Assembly (NCBI RefSeq): GCF_003762925.1
Contig: NZ_RJUK01000003.1
Location: forward strand, 62,001-126,000
DNA from: Marinimicrobium koreense
GTDB lineage: Bacteria > Pseudomonadota > Gammaproteobacteria > Pseudomonadales > Cellvibrionaceae
DNA length: 64,000 nucleotides
Direction of reading: 5' to 3'
Under the pieces are notes generated by a model, which ran no database searches, was not told the DNA's origin, and worked only from the letters and a program-made list of their open reading frames with translations. Every line of letters begins with the position of its first letter. Positions within the stretch are counted from its first letter, which is position 1. Shown here piece by piece: positions 54,260 through 63,983 of the stretch. The translations under genes and the position numbers were made by a program.

Positions 54260-55729
54260 ATGAAATACCGCGACCTCCGAGACTTCATCCACCTGCTCGA
54301 ACAACGCGGCGAACTCAAACGCATCACCGCCGAAGTCGATCCCTACCTGGAAATCACGGAAATCTGCGACCGCACCCTGCGTGCCGGTGGCCCGGCCCTG
54401 CTGTTTGAAAACCCCAAGGGCTACGATATTCCGCTGCTGGGTAACCTGTTCGGCACCCCTGAACGGGTGGCACTGGGCATGGGTGAAGATTCCGTGGAAG
54501 CCCTGCAGGAAGTGGGCAAGCTACTCGCTTTCTTGAAAGAGCCCGAGCCCCCCAAAGGCTTCAAAGACGCCTGGGAGAAACTGCCGATTTTCAAACAGGT
54601 CCTGAACATGGGCCCGAAAGTCGTGCGCAAGGCGCCCTGTCAGGAAGTGGTGCTGGAAGGCGACGCAGTGGATCTGGACAGGCTCCCCATTCAGACCTGC
54701 TGGCCCGGCGATGCCGGCCCGCTGGTCACCTGGCCGCTGGTGATTACCCGGGGCCCGGAAAAAGAGCGACAGAACCTGGGCATCTACCGGATGCAGAAGA
54801 TCGGCAAGAATCGGTTGATCATGCGCTGGCTCGCCCACCGCGGCGGCGCTCTGGATTTTCGGGACTGGCAGAAAGCCCACCCGGGTGAGCCCTTCCCGGT
54901 CTCCATCGCGCTGGGCGCGGACCCGGCCACCATTCTTGGCGCGGTCACACCAGTACCAGACACTTTGTCCGAGTACGGGTTCGCCGGATTGTTGCGGGGC
55001 GATAAAACCGAAGTGGTGAAAAGCCAGACCAACGACCTTCAGGTGCCCGCCTCCGCCGAATTCATTCTGGAAGGCTATCTCGCCCCGGACGATATGGCCG
55101 ATGAGGGGCCGTTTGGGGATCACACCGGTTACTACAACGAAGTGGATCGCTTCCCGGTCTTTACCGTGGAGCGCATCACCCACCGCAAAGATCCGATTTA
55201 TCACAGTACCTACACCGGCCGCCCGCCGGATGAACCGGCCATTCTCGGCGTGGCACTGAACGAGGTGTTCGTGCCGATTCTGCGCAAGCAGTTCCCGGAA
55301 ATTGTGGACTTCTATCTGCCGCCGGAAGGTTGCTCCTACCGCATGGCGGTGGTGACCATGAAGAAACAGTACCCCGGTCACGCCAAGCGGGTGATGATGG
55401 GCGTCTGGTCCTTCCTGCGTCAGTTCATGTACACCAAGTTTGTGATTGTGGTGGATGATGATGTGAATGCCCGGGACTGGAAGGATGTCATCTGGGCAAT
55501 CACCACCCGCATGGATCCGAGTCGGGATACGGTGCTGGTGGATAACACCCCCATTGATTACCTGGACTTCGCCTCGCCGGTATCCGGGTTGGGTTCGAAG
55601 ATGGGGCTGGATGCCACCAACAAGTGGCCCGGTGAAACTGATCGCGAATGGGGCAGTCCTATTGTGCAGGACCCCGAAATCAAACAACGCGTGGATGCGT
55701 TGTGGGATGAGTTGGGGATAGATTCGTAG
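54260..55729 (+). CDS. ubiD: 3-octaprenyl-4-hydroxybenzoate decarboxylase
   Basis: A 489-residue UbiD using prenylated FMN to decarboxylate the ubiquinone precursor. [21 protein letters not shown] starts the protein; [22 protein letters not shown] and the region with [15 protein letters not shown] contains the metal and cofactor-binding Glu/Asp/His. [21 protein letters not shown] and [13 protein letters not shown] follow. Near E. coli UbiD in length (497). Located after rho as in Pseudomonas. Confidence 0.97.
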   Translation: MKYRDLRDFIHLLEQRGELKRITAEVDPYLEITEICDRTLRAGGPALLFENPKGYDIPLLGNLFGTPERVALGMGEDSVEALQEVGKLLAFLKEPEPPKGFKDAWEKLPIFKQVLNMGPKVVRKAPCQEVVLEGDAVDLDRLPIQTCWPGDAGPLVTWPLVITRGPEKERQNLGIYRMQKIGKNRLIMRWLAHRGGALDFRDWQKAHPGEPFPVSIALGADPATILGAVTPVPDTLSEYGFAGLLRGDKTEVVKSQTNDLQVPASAEFILEGYLAPDDMADEGPFGDHTGYYNEVDRFPVFTVERITHRKDPIYHSTYTGRPPDEPAILGVALNEVFVPILRKQFPEIVDFYLPPEGCSYRMAVVTMKKQYPGHAKRVMMGVWSFLRQFMYTKFVIVVDDDVNARDWKDVIWAITTRMDPSRDTVLVDNTPIDYLDFASPVSGLGSKMGLDATNKWPGETDREWGSPIVQDPEIKQRVDALWDELGIDS

Positions 55730-55730
55730 T

Positions 55731-55807
55731 TGGGTTACGGCGGATACCACGGCAGTCCGCGTAGGGGCCGAGCGCAGCGATTAGACCCCGCATCCGCCGT
55801 TACCAAA
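55731..55807. repeat. dispersed palindromic repeat, copy 8 (degenerate)
   Basis: Begins GGGTTACGGCGGATACC 2 bases after the ubiD stop and ends CGCATCCGCCGTTACC; the inner part differs (GCGTAGGGGCCGAGCG, CGATTAGACCCCG). Confidence 0.8.
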
Positions 55808-55829
55808 CGTCCACCTACCGGCGAACTGC

Positions 55830-57047
55830 ATGCGATTACTCTCTATAATTTTAATCTTCATTATCTCTCTCGCGGCCAACGCAGAGAACCCCACCTATCC
55901 AATCCACTACCACGTCACCTTAAACCCCGAGCACGACCGCGCCGAGGTGGTGATTGAAAGCGACCACCGGGGCCTGCTGAAATTACTGGATTTTGATCTC
56001 AGCTCCGGCCGCTATTCCAATCTGGAAGCCAACGGCGAGCTGAAAATCGAAGACGATCGCGCACTCTGGACGCCGCCCAAGCGCAACGCCCGTTTAACCC
56101 TGCACGTAGAAGTGTCCCACGAGCGCGACCCGGGCGAGTACGACTCTCTGATGACCGAGAACTGGGCCATCTTTCGGGGCGACGACATCATTCCGGCGGC
56201 CCGCGTGCGGACAGCAGGCAAGGTTTACGCCGAGGCCTGGCTGGAATTTTCGTTACCGAAGCATTGGACCAGCGTCACCACCGGCTGGGATAAAGAGGGG
56301 GCACGCCGGTTTCGGATCGACAACCCCGAGCGGCGCTTCGACCGGCCCACTGGCTGGATGATTGCCGGACAACTGGGCACCCGCCGGGAGAAGCTGGGGG
56401 ATACCGAGTTGGTGGTCAGTGCGCCAAAGGGCAGCAGCCTGCGGCGGATGGATGTGGTGACCCTGATCACCAACGTCTGGCCCGAGGTCGAACAAGCGTT
56501 TCAAACCGCGCCTCCCAAATTCGCGGTCATCGGGCACGGCGACCCCATGTGGCGCGGCGCCCTGTCTGGCCCCAATGCCCTGTTTCTCCACGGCGACCGG
56601 CCCATGGTCAGCGAAAACGGAACCAGCACGGTCATTCACGAGCTGATCCATGTGGTCACCCGGATAGACAGCCGTGATAGAAGCGATTGGTTGGTCGAGG
56701 GGCTGGCGGAATTTTATGCGGTGGAACTGCTGTATCGGGCCGGGTCGCTGACCGAAGCCCGACGCACGCGAATTATGGAAGGTTTGGCCGACTGGGGTAG
56801 CGAAGTGAAAACCCTGCGTAAGAAACGTTCGGCCGGCGCCACCAGCGCCCGGGCGGTGGTGCTGCTCGATGAGCTGGACCGGGAAATTCAGAGTGTGACA
56901 GACGGCGAGCGCAACCTGGATGACGTCACACGGGTGTTGATAGAGAAGCGTACGGTGACCACCGGGATGTTTGTAGAGGTGGTGGCCGAGGTGATGGGTA
57001 AACCCTCAAAGGTACTGGATACGCCGCTGCTTCGGCAGGCGGAATAG
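55830..57047 (+). CDS. secreted gluzincin-like metalloprotease-fold protein
   Basis: A 405-residue protein with signal peptide (LLSIILIFIISLAANA). The N-terminal half is beta-rich, like the N domain of M1/M61 peptidases. HELIH at residues 270-274 is the zinc motif, and WLVEGLAEFYAVE 13 residues later supplies the third ligand (Glu290), the gluzincin arrangement. It lacks the GXMEN-type exopeptidase motif of M1, so it is probably an M61-like or uncharacterised endopeptidase. Between two palindromic repeats; no clear operon partner. Confidence 0.82.
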   Translation: MRLLSIILIFIISLAANAENPTYPIHYHVTLNPEHDRAEVVIESDHRGLLKLLDFDLSSGRYSNLEANGELKIEDDRALWTPPKRNARLTLHVEVSHERDPGEYDSLMTENWAIFRGDDIIPAARVRTAGKVYAEAWLEFSLPKHWTSVTTGWDKEGARRFRIDNPERRFDRPTGWMIAGQLGTRREKLGDTELVVSAPKGSSLRRMDVVTLITNVWPEVEQAFQTAPPKFAVIGHGDPMWRGALSGPNALFLHGDRPMVSENGTSTVIHELIHVVTRIDSRDRSDWLVEGLAEFYAVELLYRAGSLTEARRTRIMEGLADWGSEVKTLRKKRSAGATSARAVVLLDELDREIQSVTDGERNLDDVTRVLIEKRTVTTGMFVEVVAEVMGKPSKVLDTPLLRQAE

Positions 57048-57048
57048 T

Positions 57049-57275
57049 TGGGTTACGGCGGATGCGGGCTTTGCCCTCCGATACGTCGGACCGATCCGCC
57101 CCACGCGTGCCTGCGGAGGTTATTGTGACGGTGGGTTACGGCGGATGCGCCTTCGGCTTATCCGCCCTACGGCCGAGCGCAGCGGTATAACTCCGCGTAG
57201 GGCGGATCGGTCCGACGTATCGGAGCGAAGCGCATCCGCCGTAACCACGCCCAGCCACATCCGCCATAACCCAAA
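57049..57275. repeat. dispersed palindromic repeat cluster (REP/BIME-like), copy 9
   Basis: Occupies most of the 302-base gap before the ThuA gene. Left: GGTTACGGCGGATGCGGGC with a CCTCCGATACGTCGGACCGATCCGCC variant (57050-57104). Centre: a standard GGCGGATGCGCCTTCGGC unit (57139-57174). Right: inverted CGTAGGGCGGATCGGTCC, GAAGCGCATCCGCCGTAACC, then an end fragment CACATCCGCCATAACCC. No gene. Confidence 0.87.
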
Positions 57276-57349
57276 CCTTCCAATACTCATCAACCCAAGG
57301 CACAATAGCGTCACACTAACTATAACCCAACACCCGGAGATCCACGGCA

Positions 57350-58126
57350 ATGCTCAAGAAGTATCTGTTTACCGCCGCCTGCGTACTCGGTCTGCTGTTT
57401 ACCTTTACCAGCGTCCAGGCCCAGTCCATCCCGCAATTCAAAGTCCTGATGTTCACCAAGACGGACGGGTTTCATCACAAATCCGTGAATGAAGGCGTGG
57501 CCGCCATTCGCAAAATGGCCGAAAAGCACGAGTTCGCCGTTGACTGGCACGAAGATGCCAAGCTGATCAACGACGAGAATCTGGAACAATACGACGTCGT
57601 CCTGTTTTTGCTCACCACCGGCAATATCCTGAACGAAGAGCAACAGGGAGCCATGGAGCGCTTCATCCAGTCCGGCAAAGGCTTCGTGGGTATCCACAGC
57701 GCCTCGGACACCGAATACGACTGGGACTGGTACACCAAGATGGTGGGCCGCACGTTCCACATTCACCCCCGCAACCAGACCGCTGAGCTCGAAGTACTGG
57801 ATCGCAAATTCCCGGGTCTGGAGCGCATGCCCGACAAGTTCTGGTGGACCGATGAGTTCTATGAGTTCGGCACCGAGCGCATCGATACGCTGAACTACAT
57901 TCTGTCCGTGGATGGCGATAGCTATGACCCTTACGCCAAGTGGGGCGAGAAGGAAAGCCAGGACATGGATTTCCGGCCCATGGCCTGGTACCACGAGTAT
58001 GATGGCGGCCGCGCCTTCTACACCGCCCTGGGGCATATTCCCGCCACCTATGGAGACCGACTGTTTCTGGAGCATATCTATGGCGGCCTGATGTGGGCGG
58101 CCACGGGTAAAGGTCTCAAGAAGTAG
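57350..58126 (+). CDS. secreted ThuA domain-containing protein
   Basis: A 258-residue protein with a signal peptide (FTAACVLGLLFTFTSVQAQS) and a ThuA (trehalose utilisation-like) domain: FKVLMFTKTDGFHHKSV, YDVVLFLLTTGNIL, GFVGIHSASDTEYDWDWY, FWWTDEFYEF and the end FYTALGHIPATYGDRLFLEHIYGGLMWA. The fold is related to class I glutamine amidotransferases without the catalytic Cys. Homologues occur in glycoside-oxidation clusters with GMC dehydrogenases; here such a cluster is 50 kb away at the window's left end, so a link is only conjecture. Confidence 0.92.
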   Translation: MLKKYLFTAACVLGLLFTFTSVQAQSIPQFKVLMFTKTDGFHHKSVNEGVAAIRKMAEKHEFAVDWHEDAKLINDENLEQYDVVLFLLTTGNILNEEQQGAMERFIQSGKGFVGIHSASDTEYDWDWYTKMVGRTFHIHPRNQTAELEVLDRKFPGLERMPDKFWWTDEFYEFGTERIDTLNYILSVDGDSYDPYAKWGEKESQDMDFRPMAWYHEYDGGRAFYTALGHIPATYGDRLFLEHIYGGLMWAATGKGLKK

Positions 58127-58162
58127 ATCTTAGGTACTTCGCCCTCGCCTCGGGGGCGGTTT

Positions 58163-58295
58163 GTCGGATTACGCGCTGCGCGCTAATCCGACCTACGGGC
58201 TAACGGCGGATGCGCCTTCGGCTTATCCGCCCTACTCAAGCTGCGGAGGTACGCGTAGGGCGGATAAGGCCGAAGGCCGCATCCGCCGTAACCAC
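58163..58295. repeat. dispersed palindromic repeats, copy 10 (both core types side by side)
   Basis: GTCGGATTACGCGCTGCGCGCTAATCCGACCTACGG (58163-58198, TCGGATTA core) directly abuts a standard pair beginning GGCGGATGCGCCTTCGGC (58205) and ending GCATCCGCCGTAACC (58279-58293), with the spacer CAAGCTGCGGAGGTA. Shows that the two core types are related units. Confidence 0.88.
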
Positions 58296-58413
58296 ACCCA
58301 AACCAATCTCTTCTGGCGCATTTCACACCATTTTGCCACCCACCGCACAACCTGTCGTATATCCCAGACGTATACTAGCCTTTAAAGACTGATCCACCGG
58401 CTGGGTATTCGCT

Positions 58414-61400
58414 ATGTCTGTCATCACCAGAGCCTCTTGGCCATTCGCCCTGACAATGGCACTGGTCGCCTGCAGCGGCAATCCGGGGCCCACGGTTTAC
58501 GAAGTGCGCGCGGAGTACAATCAGGGCGGGCAGATCACGCCCAGTCAGCGCCAGGTGGAGGAGGGTCAGACCACCAGCTTCACCATCACCCCCGAGCCGG
58601 GCTACGAGCTTCAGAGCATTACCGGCTGTGGCGGCGAGCGCACCCGGGATATCTTCACCACCGATACGGTTCAAAGTGACTGTACCGTCAGCGCCCGCTT
58701 TGAACTCAGCGATTATCAAGTCAGCACCCAGGTAAGCGGCTCGGGCACGCTGTCTCCAGAGTCTGCTCTGGTCACCATTGAGGATATCACCGAGTTTGCC
58801 GTGCTTCCCGCCGAAGATTACCGCCTGGCCAGCATTTCCGGCTGCGGCGGCAGTCTCGAAGAGGACCGATATACCGTTGCCAACGTACAGGCTGACTGCA
58901 CTATCAATGCCCGCTTTGAGCCAGACGTGTATACCGTGAGCGGGACCTTGAACGCCACCGCCCTGAATCAGTTTGACGGCACGCTCAATGACGCCAGCAC
59001 CGAGTTGGTGCTGAACGACAGCTTCGATACCCCCCAATTCATCAATAACCGCACCACCCTGGCCGGCTTTGCTACCGCCGAACCTGCCGACATCGACCCG
59101 CGCTTCCCGGCGCACTTCGCAGACACCGCCAACCCGGCGGATTACTATCGAGTCAGCCTGCAGGAAGGCCAGCTGATCCAGTTGCAGGTGGTGGATTACG
59201 CCCCGGTGGAGGGAGATGAGCCTCGCTATCAGGGCGACCTGGATCTCTACCTGTTTTCGGCCACGGAGGACCTGGTCGGCAGCTCCACCGGTACCGGAGA
59301 GTTTGAGGAGCTGACCATTGGTGCAACCGGAGATTACCTGATTGAAGTCGCGGCGGCCCAGGGCACCTCCAAGTACATACTGCGCCTGCTCCCCGAAGGC
59401 ACCGCACCGCAGACCGACCTGAGCCAGACCCAAAGCGGCGACTTCGTGCCGGGACAGATGCTGGTGATACCCGCCGAGACCGGCCAGAAGCGTCTGAACA
59501 CGGCGAACCGGGTGCGAGTGCAACTTGAACACAGCGCGCCGTTTAGCGCACGCGCCGCCCATCGTCCGGGCAGCGCGCTGGCAAGCCTCAGCCTCCGCAA
59601 CCCCACCGCCTACCAGAAGCTCACCACCCTGCGGTCCATCAAGGCCCGGCGTCTGGATCCGGCCGTCGCCCGGGCGGAACCCAATTACCTGCGCCACGCC
59701 CAGCGCGTTCCCAATGACCCGCGCTACAACCTGCAGTGGCATTACGACGCCATCAATCTGCCCCGCGCCTGGGATCTGACCACGGGGACCCCGGTCAGCG
59801 GTGATCCACCCATTGTCGCGGTGGTGGATAGCGGCGTGCTGCTCGAACACCCCGATCTGCAGGGGCAATTGCTCGACGGCTATGACTTTATCCGGGACGA
59901 CGAGGTCGCTAATGACAACCAACCAGGTATTGATCCGGACCCCAACGATCCGGGCGATGGCGATGGCCTGAACCCGGACAGTTGGCACGGCACACACGTG
60001 GCCGGTACGGTGGCGGCAGCCAGCGACAACGGCCGGGGCGGTGCCGGGATTGCCTGGGGAGCGCAGATTATGCCCCTTCGCGCTCTGGGGGTTGGCGGAG
60101 GCACCAGCTACGACATTTTACAGAGCGTGCTGTATGCCGCCGGGCTGGAAAACGACAGCGGCACCCTGCCCGAACGCCCGGCGGATATCATCAATCTCAG
60201 CCTGGGCGGCCCCGGTAACTCCCAGATCGAAGCGGACACCTTCCGGGAGATCAGTGAGACCCTGGGCATAGTGATCGTCGCCTCTTCCGGTAATGAAAAC
60301 ACCTCCGAGCCGCTGTTTCCCGCGAGCTACCCCACGGTCATTTCTGTGGGTGCGACCACCGCCGCTGGGCGACGTGCGCCCTATTCCAATTTCGGCGCAA
60401 CGCTCGATCTGGTCGCGCCGGGAGGCTATCTGCAGGAAGACGCCAACGGTGATGCGATTCCCGACGGTATTCTCAGCACCAGTGCAGAGCGAGATGGTAC
60501 GGGCGCCATTCAGCCCGGTTACAGCCTGTCCTACCAGGGCACCTCCATGGCGGCACCCCATGTGGCCGGGGTTGCGGCCTTGATGAAAGCCGTATACCCC
60601 GGGCTGACCGCCTCGGAATTTACTCAACTGCTGGAACAGGGGGAGCTAACCTCGGGGGATGGCACGCGCAGCGATGAGCTGGGCTATGGCCAGATTGACG
60701 CTGAGCGCGCTGTGGGCACCGCATTCGGTATCGCTAATGGCGATTTCGAATGGCCCGCGCGGGTGAACGTGCAGCCATCCCGGGTCAACCTGGGTACCAC
60801 GTCGGAAACGCTGGTCGAATTGATCTCAGAGGGAGAGGGAGAGCCGGGCTCGATCACCGTTGACACCGAGGTACCCTGGCTGGCGGTCGAGCCTTTTGAG
60901 GTTGAGCCCAATGGCCTGGGCCGTTACCGGGTCAGCGTCGACCGCGCGTCCCTGGAAGACAGCCCGGGCTTTTATCGGGGTCGGGTGCTGTTTACCGTGG
61001 ACAGCGACAGCACACTGACGTTGGAAGTCTTCATGGAGGTCGGCACGGTTTCAACCACCGGCCAGCTCACGCGAACCTACGTGCTGCTGATTGATCAGGA
61101 CGACGCCGAAGGCACGGCCTACCAGGCGGTGGCCCTCCCCACGGACACCACCAACGAAGAAGCCACCTTCGAAATCACCGGAGTACTCCCGGGCCGCTAC
61201 TCTGTGGTCGCGGGCTCCGATATCGACGCCGACGGCATCATCTGCCAGCTGGGCGAGCAGTGTGGGGCCTACCCCAGCCTGGAGCGTGAACAGATCATTG
61301 AGGTGACCGACGCCGACCGCACCGGGCTGGATTTCACCTTGGGTATTCTGGGGGGCCTGCTTGAATCCAGCTCCCAATCTCTGTCGGGCAACCCCGAGCC

Positions 61401-61467
61401 ACCCGCAACCCACGTCAGGCAAGTGCCCCCACCCGAGCAGCGCCGACAAAGAAGCTCTCAAGAGTAA
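58414..61467 (+). CDS. S8 family (subtilisin-like) serine protease lipoprotein
   Basis: A 1017-residue multidomain lipoprotein (lipobox LVAC, cysteine about 20). Residues about 28-170 are two InlB-B-like repeats (YEVRAEYNQGGQITPSQRQV ... ITGCGGE ... DCTVSARFE; repeated as SGCGGS ... DCTINARFE), each with paired cysteines. A PPC-like beta domain (about 205-325) precedes a pro-region and the catalytic domain with Asp472 (VAVVDSG), His525 (SWHGTHVAG) and Ser711 (QGTSMAAPHVAGVAALM). The C-terminal 250 residues are beta-rich accessory domains. Probably surface-anchored and degrades proteins outside the cell. Confidence 0.94.
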   Translation: MSVITRASWPFALTMALVACSGNPGPTVYEVRAEYNQGGQITPSQRQVEEGQTTSFTITPEPGYELQSITGCGGERTRDIFTTDTVQSDCTVSARFELSDYQVSTQVSGSGTLSPESALVTIEDITEFAVLPAEDYRLASISGCGGSLEEDRYTVANVQADCTINARFEPDVYTVSGTLNATALNQFDGTLNDASTELVLNDSFDTPQFINNRTTLAGFATAEPADIDPRFPAHFADTANPADYYRVSLQEGQLIQLQVVDYAPVEGDEPRYQGDLDLYLFSATEDLVGSSTGTGEFEELTIGATGDYLIEVAAAQGTSKYILRLLPEGTAPQTDLSQTQSGDFVPGQMLVIPAETGQKRLNTANRVRVQLEHSAPFSARAAHRPGSALASLSLRNPTAYQKLTTLRSIKARRLDPAVARAEPNYLRHAQRVPNDPRYNLQWHYDAINLPRAWDLTTGTPVSGDPPIVAVVDSGVLLEHPDLQGQLLDGYDFIRDDEVANDNQPGIDPDPNDPGDGDGLNPDSWHGTHVAGTVAAASDNGRGGAGIAWGAQIMPLRALGVGGGTSYDILQSVLYAAGLENDSGTLPERPADIINLSLGGPGNSQIEADTFREISETLGIVIVASSGNENTSEPLFPASYPTVISVGATTAAGRRAPYSNFGATLDLVAPGGYLQEDANGDAIPDGILSTSAERDGTGAIQPGYSLSYQGTSMAAPHVAGVAALMKAVYPGLTASEFTQLLEQGELTSGDGTRSDELGYGQIDAERAVGTAFGIANGDFEWPARVNVQPSRVNLGTTSETLVELISEGEGEPGSITVDTEVPWLAVEPFEVEPNGLGRYRVSVDRASLEDSPGFYRGRVLFTVDSDSTLTLEVFMEVGTVSTTGQLTRTYVLLIDQDDAEGTAYQAVALPTDTTNEEATFEITGVLPGRYSVVAGSDIDADGIICQLGEQCGAYPSLEREQIIEVTDADRTGLDFTLGILGGLLESSSQSLSGNPEPPATHVRQVPPPEQRRQRSSQE

Positions 61468-61714
61468 TCATTTCCGGCCGCTAACCCTAAAGCAGGACGC
61501 CCCGCCATCAGGTCCATTAGCCCAAATTCTGGCCTGATACGGGGTTCGCTATGCTCCGAATCAGCGAACCTCAGGATTTTTATCACAATTTTTTCTAGAA
61601 CATTCCGTGTCTGATCGGAACCACTGTGGCAAAATGCAAGAAAATACGCCACGGAGCACTTTCCGGATCAGCGGGAACAACGCGTCGGCCATTAATAGTA
61701 AAAATGAGGGTATC
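61468..61714. other. intergenic region before the second chemotaxis receptor
   Basis: 247 bases. GGTTCGCTATGCTCCGAATCAGCGAACC (61542-61569) forms an 8-bp stem (GGTTCGCT/AGCGAACC). A run of T residues further on (CAGGATTTTTATCACAATTTTTTC, 61572-61595) could make this region part of a terminator for the protease gene. No gene is seen; an upstream GTG frame at 61607 is in phase with the receptor but has a weak start. Confidence 0.4.
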
Positions 61715-63253
61715 GTGAACAATCTATCGCTGAAATGGAAAATCCTTCTGAGTGTCACCCTGACCTGTATTCTGGCGGTTATCGTGACGACTGTGGTTAC
61801 CGTCCGAGCCGGGCTTGCCACCACGGAAGAGACGATTATTGAAGACACTCGCACCCTGACCCAGGTCTTGGGCACGTCCAATATCGGTGCCATCAGCTTC
61901 GGAGACAGCACCACCGTCAAGGCATCGCTGGAAGCACTCACCGAAAGCGAGCGTATTCTGAACGCCGTGATCTACAGCAATGGCGAGCCGTTCGCCTGGT
62001 TTGTGCGCAATGCCGACGGTGACCAGCTGCCCAGCGATATTCCCCGCAGCCCACGTCAGGCGGGCATGCTGGAGCTGGATGGCGATATCGTCATGACCGA
62101 ATCCATCATGGATGGCGACAACCGGATCGGCACTATTGCCGCCCGCGTGGACATGAGCGAGCTGGACAACCTGGTCGGCGAGGCCGTGGGCGATGCCGTC
62201 ATCCTCATCATTGTGATCAGCATCATTGCCGCGTCGATTGCCTACCTGGTTCAGGCAAGCATTACCAAGCCGGTCAATCAGGTGGTACGGGCGCTGCGTG
62301 ATATCTCCGAAGGCGAGGGCGACCTGACCCGGCGCCTGCCGGTCAGCGGCAGTGATGAAATTGCAGAGTTGGCCACCTGCTTCAACACCTTTGTGGAGCG
62401 TCTGCACAGCATCATCGCCAGTGTGGCCGACACCGCCCAGGAAGTCAGCGAAAACGCCCATATGGTGTCCCAGCTGTCCAACGAAAACGAAAACGCCATC
62501 AAGAACCAGCAAGCCGAAATCGAGCAGGTGGTGGTGGCCATCAAGCAGATGGCCAATGTGGTGCAGGACGTAACCGAGAGCGTCAGCGAAACCGCCGAGA
62601 AGGCGCACCAGGCCGATCAGTCCGCCGCCAATGGCAAGCAGGTGGTGAATGCTACCACCCGCCAGATCGAGAACCTGGCCTCGGAAATCCGCCGGGCCGC
62701 CGAAGTCATCGACCGGCTGAACAAAGAAACCGTCAGCATCGGCTCGGTACTCGATGTGATCCGTGGAGTGGCCGAACAGACCAACCTGCTGGCCCTGAAC
62801 GCCGCTATTGAGGCCGCCCGCGCCGGCGAGCAAGGTCGTGGCTTTGCGGTGGTGGCCGATGAAGTGCGCACCCTCGCCTCGCGCACCCAGAGCTCCACCA
62901 CCGAAATTCAGGAGATGATCGAGCGCCTGCAGGTGGGTGCCAAAGAAGCCGTGGAAATGATGGCCGAGGGTACCAGCCAGGCGGAAGCATCGGTGGAGAA
63001 AGCCGGTGAAGCCACCAGTTCCCTGGTGGATATTACCGAGCTGGTCAGCGTGATTCGCGATCGCACCAACCAGGTGGCCGTGGCCTCGGAGGAACAGAGC
63101 TCGGCCACTCAACAGATTGAAGGCAACATCGACAGTATTTCCCAGGTTGCATTGAGCACGGCGGAGAGCTCCAGCCGGATCAATTCCAACACCAGCAGCC
63201 TGGCGGAAACCGCGGAAAAACTCACCAGCCTGGTGAACCGCTTCAAGCTATAG
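61715..63253 (+). CDS. methyl-accepting chemotaxis protein with CHASE8-like sensor
   Basis: 512 residues from a GTG with GAGGG just upstream. Two spans (about 8-30, [19 protein letters not shown]; about 160-182, [19 protein letters not shown]) flank a periplasmic domain of about 130 residues resembling CHASE8 ([43 protein letters not shown]). A HAMP domain ([26 protein letters not shown]) and a signalling domain with the tip [35 protein letters not shown] follow. Acts on CheW/CheA; CHASE8 receptors sense unknown small ligands. The small secreted protein gene downstream (41 bases) may be linked. Confidence 0.93.
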   Translation: MNNLSLKWKILLSVTLTCILAVIVTTVVTVRAGLATTEETIIEDTRTLTQVLGTSNIGAISFGDSTTVKASLEALTESERILNAVIYSNGEPFAWFVRNADGDQLPSDIPRSPRQAGMLELDGDIVMTESIMDGDNRIGTIAARVDMSELDNLVGEAVGDAVILIIVISIIAASIAYLVQASITKPVNQVVRALRDISEGEGDLTRRLPVSGSDEIAELATCFNTFVERLHSIIASVADTAQEVSENAHMVSQLSNENENAIKNQQAEIEQVVVAIKQMANVVQDVTESVSETAEKAHQADQSAANGKQVVNATTRQIENLASEIRRAAEVIDRLNKETVSIGSVLDVIRGVAEQTNLLALNAAIEAARAGEQGRGFAVVADEVRTLASRTQSSTTEIQEMIERLQVGAKEAVEMMAEGTSQAEASVEKAGEATSSLVDITELVSVIRDRTNQVAVASEEQSSATQQIEGNIDSISQVALSTAESSSRINSNTSSLAETAEKLTSLVNRFKL

Positions 63254-63294
63254 GACAGCGCACCAAAAACCATAAGCCAGAGAGAACAAGCGTC

Positions 63295-63588
63295 ATGAAA
63301 AAACAACTACTTCTTTGCAGTGTGGTAGCCACCCTCAGTCTGCCTGGCCTGGCTCAGGCATGTAGCGCCCCGGACGCCAAGCCGGCCATTCCTGACCCGA
63401 TGACGGCGGAAACCGCTCAGATGGTCAAAGCCAACAACGAAGTGAAGGCTTACGTTAAGGCCATGGAGGAGTACCTGGGCTGTGCCCGCATGAGTGGCGG
63501 TGAGAAGCGGAAGGAAATTTCGGCGTTGGAGGATTTCGCGGCGGAGTTTAACGAGGCAATCCGGACCTTCAAGTCGCGGAATAGTTGA
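63295..63588 (+). CDS. small secreted protein of unknown function
   Basis: 97 residues with a signal peptide (LLLCSVVATLSLPGLAQA) and then CSAPDAKPAIPDPMTAETAQMV and a helical region (NNEVKAYVKAMEEYLGCAR). Two cysteines in the mature protein could form a disulfide. No lipobox. Related short proteins with a PDxxxMT...Mxxxxxx..V.YLxC pattern occur in marine gammaproteobacteria but I know no function. Follows the chemotaxis receptor gene by 41 bases in the same direction. Confidence 0.72.
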   Translation: MKKQLLLCSVVATLSLPGLAQACSAPDAKPAIPDPMTAETAQMVKANNEVKAYVKAMEEYLGCARMSGGEKRKEISALEDFAAEFNEAIRTFKSRNS

Positions 63589-63601
63589 TTTCGGGGTAGC
63601 G

Positions 63602-63679
63602 GCGTAGGGTGGTGACGGCGGATGCTGCCGAGTCGGGTTACGGCGGATGCGCGCTTTGCGCTTATCCGCCGTAACCCAA
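63602..63679. repeat. dispersed palindromic repeat, copy 11
   Basis: Between convergent genes. A partial end (GCGTAGGGTGGTGACGGCGGATGC) is followed by GGGTTACGGCGGATGCGCGCTTTGCGCTTATCCGCCGTAACCC, a self-complementary unit lacking the usual second inner arm. Confidence 0.85.
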
Positions 63680-63692
63680 CCACCCCATCACA

Positions 63693-63983
63693 TCACATCA
63701 TTCGATCACCATAATCCGACACCGGCTTCTTCGGCCGCGCATTGTTCAGGCTAGAGGGAATTTCGCTGATGTGCCCACCCCGGGCCAGAAAGGCCTCCAC
63801 CTGGCGAGCCAACTCATCGCGCAGTCTCTGGCGGGCGGCCACACTGAAGTCCTCATGGGCTTCCGATTTAGCGGAATACGACAGCTCAACTTCAGACTCA
63901 TCCAGCGCCTCATCGTCGGCACTGTCTTCATCCTCGAGCACATCATCCACATCGTTGTCGTTAAGGGGATATTGACTTGCCAT
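63693..63983 (-). CDS. SutA-like transcriptional regulator
   Basis: A 96-residue, highly acidic protein. The C-terminal part ARGGHISEIPSSLNNARPKKPVSDYGDRMM matches the conserved tail of SutA of Pseudomonas, where RGGxVQEI and PPKKPDSKYG are present; the first 45 residues are Asp/Glu-rich and unstructured, as in SutA. SutA binds RNA polymerase and favours expression of housekeeping and rRNA genes under slow growth. The ATG is preceded by GGAGGTG. The upstream gene, if any, is beyond the window. Confidence 0.83.
   Translation of the reverse strand: MASQYPLNDNDVDDVLEDEDSADDEALDESEVELSYSAKSEAHEDFSVAARQRLRDELARQVEAFLARGGHISEIPSSLNNARPKKPVSDYGDRMM

Noticed and set aside
3029-63679. Dispersed repeats as a CRISPR array or phage attachment sites
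   Set aside because: The copies are palindromic pairs spread over single gaps, not direct repeats with regular spacers, and no cas or integrase genes are present.
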